Shown: piece by piece, positions 7,104 through 12,692 of the stretch
Layout of the letters: every line of letters begins with the position of its first letter
How positions within the stretch are numbered: the stretch's first letter is position 1
NCBI GenBank assembly: GCA_027074805.1
Contig: JALTCK010000004.1
Coordinates: 1-12,692 of the forward strand
DNA: 12,692 nucleotides
Direction: 5' to 3'
Origin: Thermococcus sp.
GTDB taxonomy: Archaea; Methanobacteriota_B; Thermococci; Thermococcales; Thermococcaceae
Notes under the pieces: model-generated
The model's database searches: none
Told to the model about the DNA's origin: nothing
Seen by the model: the letters and a program-made list of their open reading frames with translations, nothing else
Position numbers and translations under genes: made by a program

Positions 7104-7106
7104 GCC

Positions 7107-7113
7107 TTTTAAA
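7107..7113 (+). promoter_or_regulatory. TATA box for the second C/D sRNA
   Basis: TTTTAAA, preceded by AAGCC, is centred 23-26 bases before the first stem base of sRNA 2 (7133), the normal TATA-to-start spacing in archaea. It would also drive a transcript that reads on into the cation transporter gene. Confidence 0.5.
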
Positions 7114-7115
7114 CG

Positions 7116-7132
7116 TCTTTTTCAACTTTTTT
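7116..7132 (+). terminator. T-rich tract ending sRNA 1
   Basis: Two runs of T (five at 7118-7122, six at 7127-7132) follow the first sRNA by 15 bases. Oligo-T without a hairpin is the usual intrinsic termination signal for archaeal RNA polymerase. It could instead be only part of the sRNA 2 promoter. Confidence 0.4.
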
Positions 7133-7190
7133 CGGGATGATGACTTCAGCCTTGTCTGAGGCTTGTGATGATGGAGTGACGGACTGACCG
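7133..7190 (+). ncRNA. C/D box guide sRNA, copy 2 (predicted to guide two 16S rRNA methylations)
   Basis: All elements are canonical. Stem CGG (7133-7135) pairs with CCG (7188-7190); bulge GAT; box C ATGATGA (7137-7143); 12-base guide CTTCAGCCTTGT (7144-7155); D' CTGA (7156-7159); 5-base spacer; C' GTGATGA (7165-7171); 12-base guide TGGAGTGACGGA (7172-7183); D CTGA (7184-7187). The D' guide pairs over 11 bases (one terminal G-U) with GCAAGGCUGAA of archaeal 16S rRNA, putting methylation on the G matching E. coli G902. The D guide pairs over 11 bases with CCGUCACUCCA of 16S helix 44, putting methylation on U1406 (E. coli numbering). Target sequences are from memory of conserved rRNA. Both sites lie near the decoding centre, as expected of a dual guide. 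The 3' end touches the only canonical in-frame upstream start of the next gene. Confidence 0.93.
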
Positions 7191-7214
7191 TGGGATGTCA
7201 ATGTTTAATTGGCT

Positions 7215-7222
7215 GGGGTGAT
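7215..7222 (+). promoter_or_regulatory. Ribosome binding site pointing to a CTG start
   Basis: GGGGTGAT is the only strong SD ahead of the cation transporter. Three bases later comes CTG (7226-7228), in frame with the protein. No ATG, GTG or TTG in frame lies within usable distance. Confidence 0.6.
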
Positions 7223-7225
7223 ACT

Positions 7226-8086
7226 CTGGAGGAAATATACAAACCCATCTGGGTTTCCATATTCGGAAACGTTCTTCTTGCCCTCCTTAAGTTAACAGTT
7301 GGTTTTTTGTACTCCAGTATTGCCCTAATATCGGACGGCGTTCACTCGCTGAGCGACGTGGTAACGAGCGTCATTGGATACCTCGGAATAAGGATTTCAT
7401 CCAAGCCCCCGGACAAAAGCCATCCTTTCGGCCACTCCCGTTTTGAACCTTTTGTGGCTTTTCTCATTGGTGAGGCGCTCATTATAGTTTCCTACGAAAT
7501 AGGCCGTGATTCAGTTTACAGGCTCTTACATGGGGAGACGATAGTGGTCAATTTAATTATGCTCGGCGTCACAGTTCTCTCCATCTTCGCTAAAGAGGCC
7601 ATGTTCCGCTACTCCGTTTACGTGGGTAGGAAGCTGAATAGTCAAATCCTCATAGCCGATGCCTATCACCACAGGAGTGACGTTCTAAGCAGTGTTGCCG
7701 TTCTCATCGGCCTCAGCCTTCAGAGGTTCGGTTTTTCGAGGGGAGATGCCCTAGCAGGTTTAATCGTGGCGGTCTTTCTCGTCAAAGTTTCCTTTGAGAT
7801 AATTCTGGAGAACGTGGACTACCTCACCGGAAGGGCCCCCTCATTGGAGGTCTGTGAGGAAATTAAGAAGCGCGCTCTCAGTGTTCCCAACGTTCTTGGA
7901 ATCCACGATTTAAGGGCACATTACGTAGGAAGCAAACTTCACGTTGAACTCCATGTGGAGGTTTCCCCGGAACTCCCCCTTAAAAAGGCTCACGACGTCA
8001 GCGAGGAAGTGAAGAGGAGGATAGAGGAGATTCCGGAAGTGGAGAGGGTCTTCGTGCACGTGGACATAAAGGGAGTTACGGAGTAA
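7226..8086 (+). CDS. Cation diffusion facilitator (CDF) family metal transporter
   Basis: The protein has 286 residues if started at CTG 7226, with six membrane segments followed by a cytoplasmic ferredoxin-like domain. CDF proteins exchange Zn, Fe, Mn or similar divalent ions for protons and export them. The transport-site ligands are present: ISDGVHSLSD in helix 2 (H40, D44) and DAYHHRSD in helix 5 (H148, D152), matching the D/HxxxD and HxxxD pairs of FieF/YiiP. The C-terminal domain (GIHDLRAHYVGSKLHVELHVEV) has the usual histidine-bearing strands for dimer metal sites. The longest frame starts at GTG 7190, but that adds 12 residues (MGCQCLIGWGDT), has no SD and overlaps the end of sRNA 2; starting at CTG gives the usual EEIYKPIWVSIFGN N-terminus. 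Metal specificity cannot be read reliably. It is transcribed as a single gene, possibly from the sRNA 2 promoter. Confidence 0.92.
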   Translation: MEEIYKPIWVSIFGNVLLALLKLTVGFLYSSIALISDGVHSLSDVVTSVIGYLGIRISSKPPDKSHPFGHSRFEPFVAFLIGEALIIVSYEIGRDSVYRLLHGETIVVNLIMLGVTVLSIFAKEAMFRYSVYVGRKLNSQILIADAYHHRSDVLSSVAVLIGLSLQRFGFSRGDALAGLIVAVFLVKVSFEIILENVDYLTGRAPSLEVCEEIKKRALSVPNVLGIHDLRAHYVGSKLHVELHVEVSPELPLKKAHDVSEEVKRRIEEIPEVERVFVHVDIKGVTE

Positions 8087-8706
8087 GTACTTTATCGAAG
8101 TCGTCCGGATCAAAGACTCCGTACCTTTTCCCCTGAGGTTCCCTTTGTCTTCAATGCGTTTTGCTATAAAGCCGAAATACATCTCCCTTTGGATTTAATC
8201 TGATCGCCTTCTCTTCAAGTTTTCGGAGGACTTCCTCTGCATCTTGGCCCTTAGGCATCTTCACTTGTTCTCGAAAACGCCCATTCTCCATTTCAAACTG
8301 GTGAGAACAACCAGGTCTATCCCCTCCCTTTTGCCACTTCTTTCGATTTTTGTAAATCTGAAAGGTAATTTCTGCCTCTCGTTTAGTCTTATCAGAACTC
8401 CCCTGCAATACTCTCAAGAGCCTCCTTCTAAGTAAGTGTTAACCCCTTCTTTGAAGTTTTCGAAGCTTATTGTCTCTATTTCTATATCGTCGTGTGAGGT
8501 AGACAAAACGGAGCCAGAAATGGTAGTTTCCTGGCAAGGAAATAGAAGACCTTTTATCCTTTATGAACTGCTTCACGAGTTCGGTCTTCCAGATTCTTCT
8601 CCTGTAATGGATGAGGACAAAGTGGCACTTCCTCAGAGTACAGTACCTCGAGTTCCCTTGTCTCGTCCTCACAGTCGATGAATTTTAGTATTGTGATATT
8701 TGGCAT
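8076..8706 (-). pseudogene. Decayed archaeal ATPase with DUF234 C-terminal domain
   Basis: No single frame spans this stretch, but ordered fragments on the minus strand rebuild the family. They are: ILKFIDCEDETRELEVLY (from ATG 8706; N-terminal 'fxDREkEL'); CHFVLIHYRRRIWKTELVKQ in a second frame (8627-8550), a damaged Walker A usually read as YGRRRVGKTEL; FYFLARKLP in a third; then FENFKEGVNTYLEG (8491-8414), LESIAGE, VLIRLNERQKLPFRFTKI running into GKREGIDLVVL (8398-8264), AEEVLRKLEEKAIRL (8243-8178), YFGFIAKRIEDKGN, and YGVFDPDDFDKVL ending at TAA 8076. The last group matches the DUF234 domain that follows the ATPase_2 domain in archaeal STAND-like ATPases of about 450 residues. Most of the ATPase domain, with Walker B and sensor motifs, is deleted, and at least six frame changes occur. 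It is clearly dead. It follows mfnA by 21 bases and overlaps the transporter's end by 11. Confidence 0.8.
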
Positions 8707-8727
8707 TGCGTTATTAATTCAAACTTT

Positions 8728-9873
8728 TCAGATGATCTCTTTTAAATCCCTCAAAAACTCCTCCAGATGTCCCCTCCTCACGTGGGGCATCATGACTATC
8801 CTTATATAACCGCGATGGGCACTTATTCCCCATCCGCGCCCCTTGAGCTCCTCCTCGACTCTCTCCAGCTCCTCCGCCCCGAAGGATACTATGTTTAAGA
8901 CGGGCTCTCTTATGAGGTAAACCCCCGGGATTTTCTTCAGCTCTCCGGCGAACCACCTGCTCAGCTCCATCGCTCGCCTAACGACCTCCTTGTAGCCCTC
9001 GAAGCCGAGATGCTTTATCATCGCCCAGACTGCCAAGGCATTTGCTCCGGGCCTCGTTCCGGTTATCGTTGCCTGACACACCTTTCCTCCCGCCAGATAT
9101 GGGGCAGGAACACTTACTGCTTCCAGATATCTCTTCTCGCGGAAGATTATTCCCCCGGCCGGAATGGGCACCATCCCCATCTTGTGGGGGTCTATGGTTA
9201 TGCTCTTAACGCCCTTGAGCCGAAAGTCAAAGTCGGGAATCTCGTAGCCGAGTTCCTTTGCGAAGGGTATCACGAAGCCGCCGAAGGCGGCATCGACGTG
9301 GAGGGGAATGTCGTGGTCCAAAGCTAGGTCACTCAAGGCCGGTATGTCGTCAACTACCCCCAAACCTGTCGTCCCGGCGATGCCGACTATTCCAATGGTG
9401 TTTTCAGTGATTTTATTCTCGACATCCCTTACGTCGACCGAATAATCCTTCTTCAGCTTCGCCCAGATGAGCCTAACGTTAAGCATCTCGCTCGCCTTTA
9501 GGAATGAGAAATGTGCACTCTCCGGGAGGATGAGCTCTGGCTTTTCTACATCACTCAGGTTTCTGAAGGCCCTTACAGCCAGGATATTGGCCTCAGTTCC
9601 ACCGGAAACTATGTGACCGTAGCCTCTCTCCAAGCCGAGGAGGTTCGCGAGCATGTTAATGGCCTCTTTCTCGACCTTTCTACTGCCAACATGCAGTCCT
9701 GGATCCCCGAGGTTTCGGTCTATGTAATGTGTAATGATTTTAACGGCGAATGGATGTGGCTGTGTGCACATTGAACCTAGTATTCTGCCAGAATTAAAAG
9801 TTAGATCGCTGGATGTCTTCTCTTTGAGCTCCTTCAGGACCTCTTTCTCGCTTGCGCCTTTTCTTGGAAACAT
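8728..9873 (-). CDS. mfnA: L-aspartate/L-tyrosine decarboxylase, PLP-dependent (MfnA)
   Basis: The 381-residue protein is a group II PLP decarboxylase. Seen directly: SMCTQPHPFA (34-43), the VSGGTEANILA phosphate-binding loop (89-99), H121 for ring stacking, HVDAAFGG (192-199) with D193 contacting the pyridine nitrogen, and ITIDPHKMGMVP with the Schiff-base lysine K231. In methanogens MfnA makes tyramine for methanofuran. Thermococcales lack methanofuran, and the Thermococcus kodakarensis homologue was shown to act as an aspartate decarboxylase giving beta-alanine for coenzyme A, so that role is favoured here. Length is normal for the family. The ATG has GGTGAG 3 bases upstream. It is the last intact gene of a minus-strand operon, 32 bases after the antiporter; the metabolic link to the antiporter is not obvious. 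Tyrosine or glutamate as substrate cannot be excluded from sequence. Confidence 0.94.
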   Translation of the reverse strand: MFPRKGASEKEVLKELKEKTSSDLTFNSGRILGSMCTQPHPFAVKIITHYIDRNLGDPGLHVGSRKVEKEAINMLANLLGLERGYGHIVSGGTEANILAVRAFRNLSDVEKPELILPESAHFSFLKASEMLNVRLIWAKLKKDYSVDVRDVENKITENTIGIVGIAGTTGLGVVDDIPALSDLALDHDIPLHVDAAFGGFVIPFAKELGYEIPDFDFRLKGVKSITIDPHKMGMVPIPAGGIIFREKRYLEAVSVPAPYLAGGKVCQATITGTRPGANALAVWAMIKHLGFEGYKEVVRRAMELSRWFAGELKKIPGVYLIREPVLNIVSFGAEELERVEEELKGRGWGISAHRGYIRIVMMPHVRRGHLEEFLRDLKEII

Positions 9874-9905
9874 GCTCTCACCGGCGGGTTTAGGGGGGTA
9901 GGGAT

Positions 9906-11081
9906 TTAAGCTTTTGCCCTCTTGAGATAACTCTTGAAAAATATCGGTGTGCTGAGGGCCGTGAGCATAGAAACGACGATGACGCTTGCGAACAGTGCCT
10001 GATCTATGAGCCCGGCGTTCAGTCCGAAGGTCAGGATTGCCAGTTCGAGGCTACCTCTACCGCCCATTCCAATCCCCACGGTGAGGGCGTCCCTCCAGTT
10101 GAGGCCAGAAAGCTTTGCGCCGAGTCCACATCCAAACAGCTTTCCAAGAACGGCCGAGACGTATAGCAGACCTATGAGAAGGAGGCTTATGCTAGCCAGG
10201 GGCGGATTGAACATGAGTCCAACATAGATGAAGAAGAGCGGAATGAAAAACTCGGTGAGAACCACCTGGAGGTCTTCAATAAGCTCGTTGAGCTTTATCC
10301 TTGTGACGACGAGGGGGTCTTTTCTCTCGCGGAGTCTGCTTATTGTGAGGCCGGCCAGGTATGCACCTATTATCTGATTCAAGCCTGCCCACTCCGCTAC
10401 TATGGCCAGTGAAAAGGTAAGGATCAGGGTGAAGGTGAAAAAGACGTTGAGGTTCCTCACTATTGAAAAGAACCAGCGGGAGCGCTTAAAGACGTATTCG
10501 GAAATCAGAAGCGTGGCAGCTATGAAGGAAAATATTTTCACAGTTAACCATCCGAAGGAGGTAGGGTCGAGCCTTCCGCTTGCCATTGCGGTTATAATGC
10601 CGATGAGGTAGACCGCCATTATATCGTCTGCAAAAGCTGCCCCCATGAGTATTGAGGACACCTCCCTTTTAACGCGCTCCTTGAGGAGGACTCCGCTCGT
10701 GACTTCTATCGCCGTGTTTCCCAGGGTTATACCTACGAAAATGGCGGAGGTGACTCCTTTGCCAAAGAAGTACACGGTGAGAAAACCCAGTACAAAAGAG
10801 AAAGCCACTCCAAGAAAGGCGACTAACACGGCTTTTTTGGTGTTCTGGGCTATCGCTGAGAAGTTGCTGGTGAGCCCCATGTACAGCATCATCATTATGA
10901 GGCCAAAGGTGGCAAGAACCCTGAGTTCTTCGGTGGGTTCTATCAGGCCGAAGACAAAAGGCCCGAGAACGACGCCGGTGAGGACATGGGCTATGATCGG
11001 ATGAATCTCGACCTTTTCGAAGACCCATTCTATGCTCTTGGCCGTTACAAGAAGAATTGCTAGGGCCGCTAGGAAATTCAT
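9906..11081 (-). CDS. CPA2-family cation/proton antiporter (KefB/NapA-like)
   Basis: The protein has 391 residues with about 12-13 membrane helices. It starts MNFLAALAILLVTAKSIEWV and has EIHPIIAHVLTGVVLGPFVFG, a strong match to the N-terminus of the Na+/H+ exchanger domain (PF00999, COG0475). The ion-binding pair D152-D153 in MGAAFADDIMAVYLIG is the DD motif of electrogenic antiporters such as NapA. GIGMGGRGSLELAI is the helix-11-like signature. There is no C-terminal TrkA-N/RCK domain, so it is not a full KefB/C. It probably exchanges Na+ (or K+) for protons for pH and salt balance. I prefer the ATG at 11081, because GGGGGG lies 6 bases upstream; a TTG at 11099 would add six residues and overlap the upstream gene by 17 bases. 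With the ATG, the gap to the upstream stop is one base, so the two are coupled. Confidence 0.92.
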   Translation of the reverse strand: MNFLAALAILLVTAKSIEWVFEKVEIHPIIAHVLTGVVLGPFVFGLIEPTEELRVLATFGLIMMMLYMGLTSNFSAIAQNTKKAVLVAFLGVAFSFVLGFLTVYFFGKGVTSAIFVGITLGNTAIEVTSGVLLKERVKREVSSILMGAAFADDIMAVYLIGIITAMASGRLDPTSFGWLTVKIFSFIAATLLISEYVFKRSRWFFSIVRNLNVFFTFTLILTFSLAIVAEWAGLNQIIGAYLAGLTISRLRERKDPLVVTRIKLNELIEDLQVVLTEFFIPLFFIYVGLMFNPPLASISLLLIGLLYVSAVLGKLFGCGLGAKLSGLNWRDALTVGIGMGGRGSLELAILTFGLNAGLIDQALFASVIVVSMLTALSTPIFFKSYLKRAKA

Positions 11082-11082
11082 T

Positions 11083-11334
11083 TTAGTCCCCCCGGGCAAG
11101 CAGGCTCAGGATAATCCATGTCCCCATAAGGAGCAGTGCAAGAATCATGGCGAGCGTGGCGGCACCTCTGTTCGTCCCGAAGACTATTGGTATGGGACCT
11201 ATCATTATCACGCCTCCGCCCTCAACCTCTCCATCCCCCTGGGCTGCGGAGAGCAGTATTCCTATGAATATCATGAGGAACCCGAGCAGTATTAGTCCCA
11301 TCCCGCCGAGGATCAGGATGCTTCCCTTTTCCAT
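11083..11334 (-). CDS. Small two-helix membrane protein, TIGR00304/DUF131 family
   Basis: This 83-residue protein has two hydrophobic helices, about residues 5-30 and 58-79. Between them lies a Gly-rich acidic loop followed by GGGVIMIGPIPIVFG, the recognisable core of the archaeal TIGR00304 (DUF131) family. No biochemical function is known for the family. Its stop is one base from the antiporter ATG, so it is probably co-translated with it. An accessory or assembly role for the antiporter is possible, but rests on position alone. The ATG has no convincing SD, and a TATA box about 28 bases upstream suggests a leaderless or very short leader mRNA. It is the first gene of the operon that ends with mfnA. 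Confidence 0.85.
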   Translation of the reverse strand: MEKGSILILGGMGLILLGFLMIFIGILLSAAQGDGEVEGGGVIMIGPIPIVFGTNRGAATLAMILALLLMGTWIILSLLARGD

Positions 11335-11358
11335 ACATTAAAAAGCCCTACCTCGGTC

Positions 11359-11366
11359 TTTTAAAC
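11359..11366. promoter_or_regulatory. Shared TATA-like box between the antiporter operon and the HAD gene
   Basis: TTTTAAAC reads as a TATA-like box on both strands in the 59-base divergent gap. The expected starts are near 11388 (plus, 6 bases before GTG 11394) and near 11337 (minus, 3 bases before ATG 11334). Both would give leaderless or very short leaders, which fits the lack of SD sites at these genes. Confidence 0.55.
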
Positions 11367-11393
11367 TTTGACCCAAAGGGTTAAAATGCCGGT

Positions 11394-12098
11394 GTGAAAG
11401 TCGTTAACATGCTCGTCCTCGTAGATCTCGACGACACTCTCTGCAACACATGGGAGGCTGGGAAGAGGGCAATGCTCAGACTGATACCAATATTATTGAG
11501 GCGGAGGAAGCTTAAGGCCTTTTTTTACATTGCAACCGCCAGGTACACGGAGCTGGAACAGTCAAAGGAGCTCCATCTAATGGACTTTGACAAGATACTC
11601 GAGAGAGTGCTTTACAAGGTCTACCAGGATATTTCCCCTGAGGAACTTGAGGAAATGGTGGACCTTGTTGACAGAATCTTTTTCTCCGAACTCAGACTCT
11701 TTCCAGATGCACTACCATTTCTAAAGGGCGTTAACTCTCTCGGTGCGAAGCTCGTTCTGATAACGGATTCCTCGTCAAAGTGGCAGCGCAAAAAGCTTGA
11801 ATACCTTGGGATAAGAAGCTACTTCGACGGGGTGATAATAAGCGGTGAGACGGGACATAGCAAGTTCGAGCCTCACAACTTCCGTCTCGCAAGGAGGCTC
11901 TTTCCGGACGAGGAGGTCTACGTAGTCGGGGACAGGGACGATACTGACATGGCCGGGGGAAAGTCCATAAACGCCACTACCATAATGGTGCGGAGGGGAT
12001 ATTTTGGGGGCAGGCATAGCAGATACGCCGATCACATCGTCGGCAACCTGCTAGAGGCGTTGGAGGTGATAAAGCGTGAGCATCAAAAGAGAGCTTAA
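11394..12098 (+). CDS. HAD-superfamily phosphatase (subfamily I)
   Basis: This 234-residue protein has all four HAD motifs: LVDLDDTLCNTW with nucleophile D11 and acid D13, LVLITDSSSKW with motif II Ser/Thr, the lysine in GHSKFEPHNF, and VYVVGDRDDTDMAGGKS with the Mg-binding aspartates. A helical cap between motifs I and II (about residues 20-105) fits subfamily I. Such enzymes remove phosphate from small metabolites; the substrate is not evident. GTG 11394 is taken as the start on TATA distance, but ATG 11409, six residues before the nucleophile aspartate, is also possible; neither has a good SD. Its last 23 bases overlap the dolichol-kinase-like gene and contain that gene's ribosome binding site, so the two are translated together. 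The pairing hints at a substrate in lipid-phosphate or glycan metabolism, which is inference only. Confidence 0.88.
   Translation: MKVVNMLVLVDLDDTLCNTWEAGKRAMLRLIPILLRRRKLKAFFYIATARYTELEQSKELHLMDFDKILERVLYKVYQDISPEELEEMVDLVDRIFFSELRLFPDALPFLKGVNSLGAKLVLITDSSSKWQRKKLEYLGIRSYFDGVIISGETGHSKFEPHNFRLARRLFPDEEVYVVGDRDDTDMAGGKSINATTIMVRRGYFGGRHSRYADHIVGNLLEALEVIKREHQKRA
12062..12070 (+). promoter_or_regulatory. Perfect SD inside the HAD gene, sets the start of the next gene
   Basis: GGAGGTGAT is a full-length match to the archaeal anti-SD. It lies 5 bases before GTG 12076 and within the coding sequence of the HAD gene. This fixes the start of the dolichol-kinase-like gene. Confidence 0.85.
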
Positions 12099-12692
12099 AC
12101 GGAAGTCCCTCCATGTTACCGGCCTCGTCGTTCCCCTCATTTATTACCTGTTTGGTAGAGAAACTGCTCTGACACTCACAGGTGCGGCATTCTTTCTCTT
12201 CGTGATCCTTGAGCCCTTCAGGATAATCGAGGAACTCAGGGACAACATAAAGCGCCGCCTCAGGATATACGTTGACAACGACGTTTTTGAAAGGATGGAG
12301 GTGCTGGAGAGGCAGATCGACGAGATTACACGGGGCCACGAGCGCAACAGGGTGGCGGCTCATATTTACTTTGCGGCAGCTTCTTTTATCGTGATATACT
12401 TCTTTCCGATGAACATTGCACTTGGCTCGATAACCGTGGCTACCATCGGAGATGCACTTGCGGCCATAATTGGGAAGTCCCTTGGAAGACACAGATTCTC
12501 AAACGGGAAGAGCCTTGAGGGTAGTCTGGCCTATTTTATCTCCGCTTTTTTGATTCTCGCCCCCCTCGTCGGGCCGGTGGGGGCTATTGTTGGCTCTGCA
12601 GCAGGCGCTATATCTGAATTCTACAACCTTCCACCCGACGATAACTTCTCAAATCAGCTGGCGGTTGGGCTTGTGTTGTATCTGTTCTCACT
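12076..12692 (+). CDS. Dolichol/polyprenol kinase-like CTP-transferase family membrane protein, 3' end missing
   Basis: The frame from GTG 12076 stays open for 205 codons to the window edge. It begins MSIKRELKRKSLHVTGLVVP, the RKxxH start of the SEC59/DGK1/VTE5 group. Next come two hydrophobic segments, a charged soluble stretch (about 52-95), and the kinase core: TIGDALAAIIGKSLGRHR (G125-D126), KSLEGSLAYF (K145-E148-G149) and NLPPDDNFSNQLAVG (D188-D189-N190). These are the conserved CTP-binding and catalytic segments of CTP-dependent polyprenol/diacylglycerol kinases. In an archaeon the natural role is phosphorylation of dolichol to dolichyl phosphate, the carrier for N-glycans and other surface glycans; a lipid-cytidylyltransferase or other alcohol-kinase role is not excluded. 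Most of the fold is present, so only the last few dozen residues are likely missing. It is coupled to the HAD gene. Confidence 0.85.
   Translation, partial: MSIKRELKRKSLHVTGLVVPLIYYLFGRETALTLTGAAFFLFVILEPFRIIEELRDNIKRRLRIYVDNDVFERMEVLERQIDEITRGHERNRVAAHIYFAAASFIVIYFFPMNIALGSITVATIGDALAAIIGKSLGRHRFSNGKSLEGSLAYFISAFLILAPLVGPVGAIVGSAAGAISEFYNLPPDDNFSNQLAVGLVLYLFS

Noticed and set aside
7194..7220. Short frame MSMFNWLG ahead of the CDF gene, a possible leader peptide
   Set aside because: No ribosome binding site, and its end overlaps the SD of the transporter by chance as easily as by design.
8151..8417. 88-residue open frame on the minus strand
   Set aside because: Only its C-terminal part (AEEVLRKLEEKAIRL) fits the DUF234 remnant; the rest is out of frame with the other conserved pieces. 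It is a fragment of the pseudogene, not a gene.
8439..8672. 77-residue open frame on the minus strand
   Set aside because: It contains the damaged Walker A fragment of the dead ATPase, then continues in a non-conserved frame. Treated as part of the pseudogene.
8436..8681. 81-residue plus-strand open frame in the mfnA-CDF gap
   Set aside because: It is the opposite strand of the pseudogene, with no recognisable motif and no ribosome binding site.
10645..11028. Two 119-residue frames overlapping the antiporter gene
   Set aside because: They are out-of-frame or antisense shadows of a clear membrane protein and have no motifs.

Overview
The window looks like a chromosomal segment of a hyperthermophilic euryarchaeon of the order Thermococcales (Thermococcus/Pyrococcus type). 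The signs are Shine-Dalgarno sites of the GGAGGTGAT type, TTTTAAA-like TATA boxes close to start codons, heavy AGG/AGA and ATA codon use, two tandem C/D box guide RNAs, and an archaeal gene set (MfnA-type decarboxylase, TIGR00304/DUF131 small membrane protein, dolichol-kinase-like enzyme, TasA-like secreted protein). The genus is an inference.

Layout. (1) 1-6242 is a cell-surface polymer island. The minus strand carries a CDP-glycerol glycerophosphotransferase-like gene running into a nucleotidyltransferase of the IspD/TarI fold that is cut by the window edge. Divergently, the plus strand carries two GT2 glycosyltransferases and an alkaline-phosphatase/sulfatase-superfamily gene. A Wzx-type flippase lies convergent to them. 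Together they suggest assembly and export of a glycan or polyol-phosphate polymer, a teichoic-acid-like chemistry in an archaeon. (2) 6404-7009 encodes a small secreted TasA/camelysin-like protein, a candidate filament subunit. (3) 7044-7190 holds two tandem C/D box sRNA genes that sit in no protein-coding gene. The second is near-perfect, and both its guides match conserved 16S rRNA around the decoding centre. (4) A cation diffusion facilitator follows, and appears to start at a CTG codon. (5) 8076-8706 (minus) is a multiply frameshifted and internally deleted remnant of an archaeal ATPase with a DUF234 C-terminal domain. (6) 8728-11334 (minus) is a compact operon: small TIGR00304 membrane protein, CPA2 cation/proton antiporter, then mfnA (aspartate/tyrosine decarboxylase). 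(7) 11394-12692 (plus) encodes a HAD phosphatase overlapping a dolichol-kinase/CTP-transferase-family membrane protein that runs off the end.

How the parts relate. The flippase, glycosyltransferases, polymerase-like transferase and dolichol-kinase-like protein could all serve lipid-linked glycan synthesis at the membrane, though the last is in a separate operon. The most rewarding non-protein content is the sRNA pair. The most rewarding protein-level question is what the IspD-like plus TagB/F-like pair activates and polymerises.
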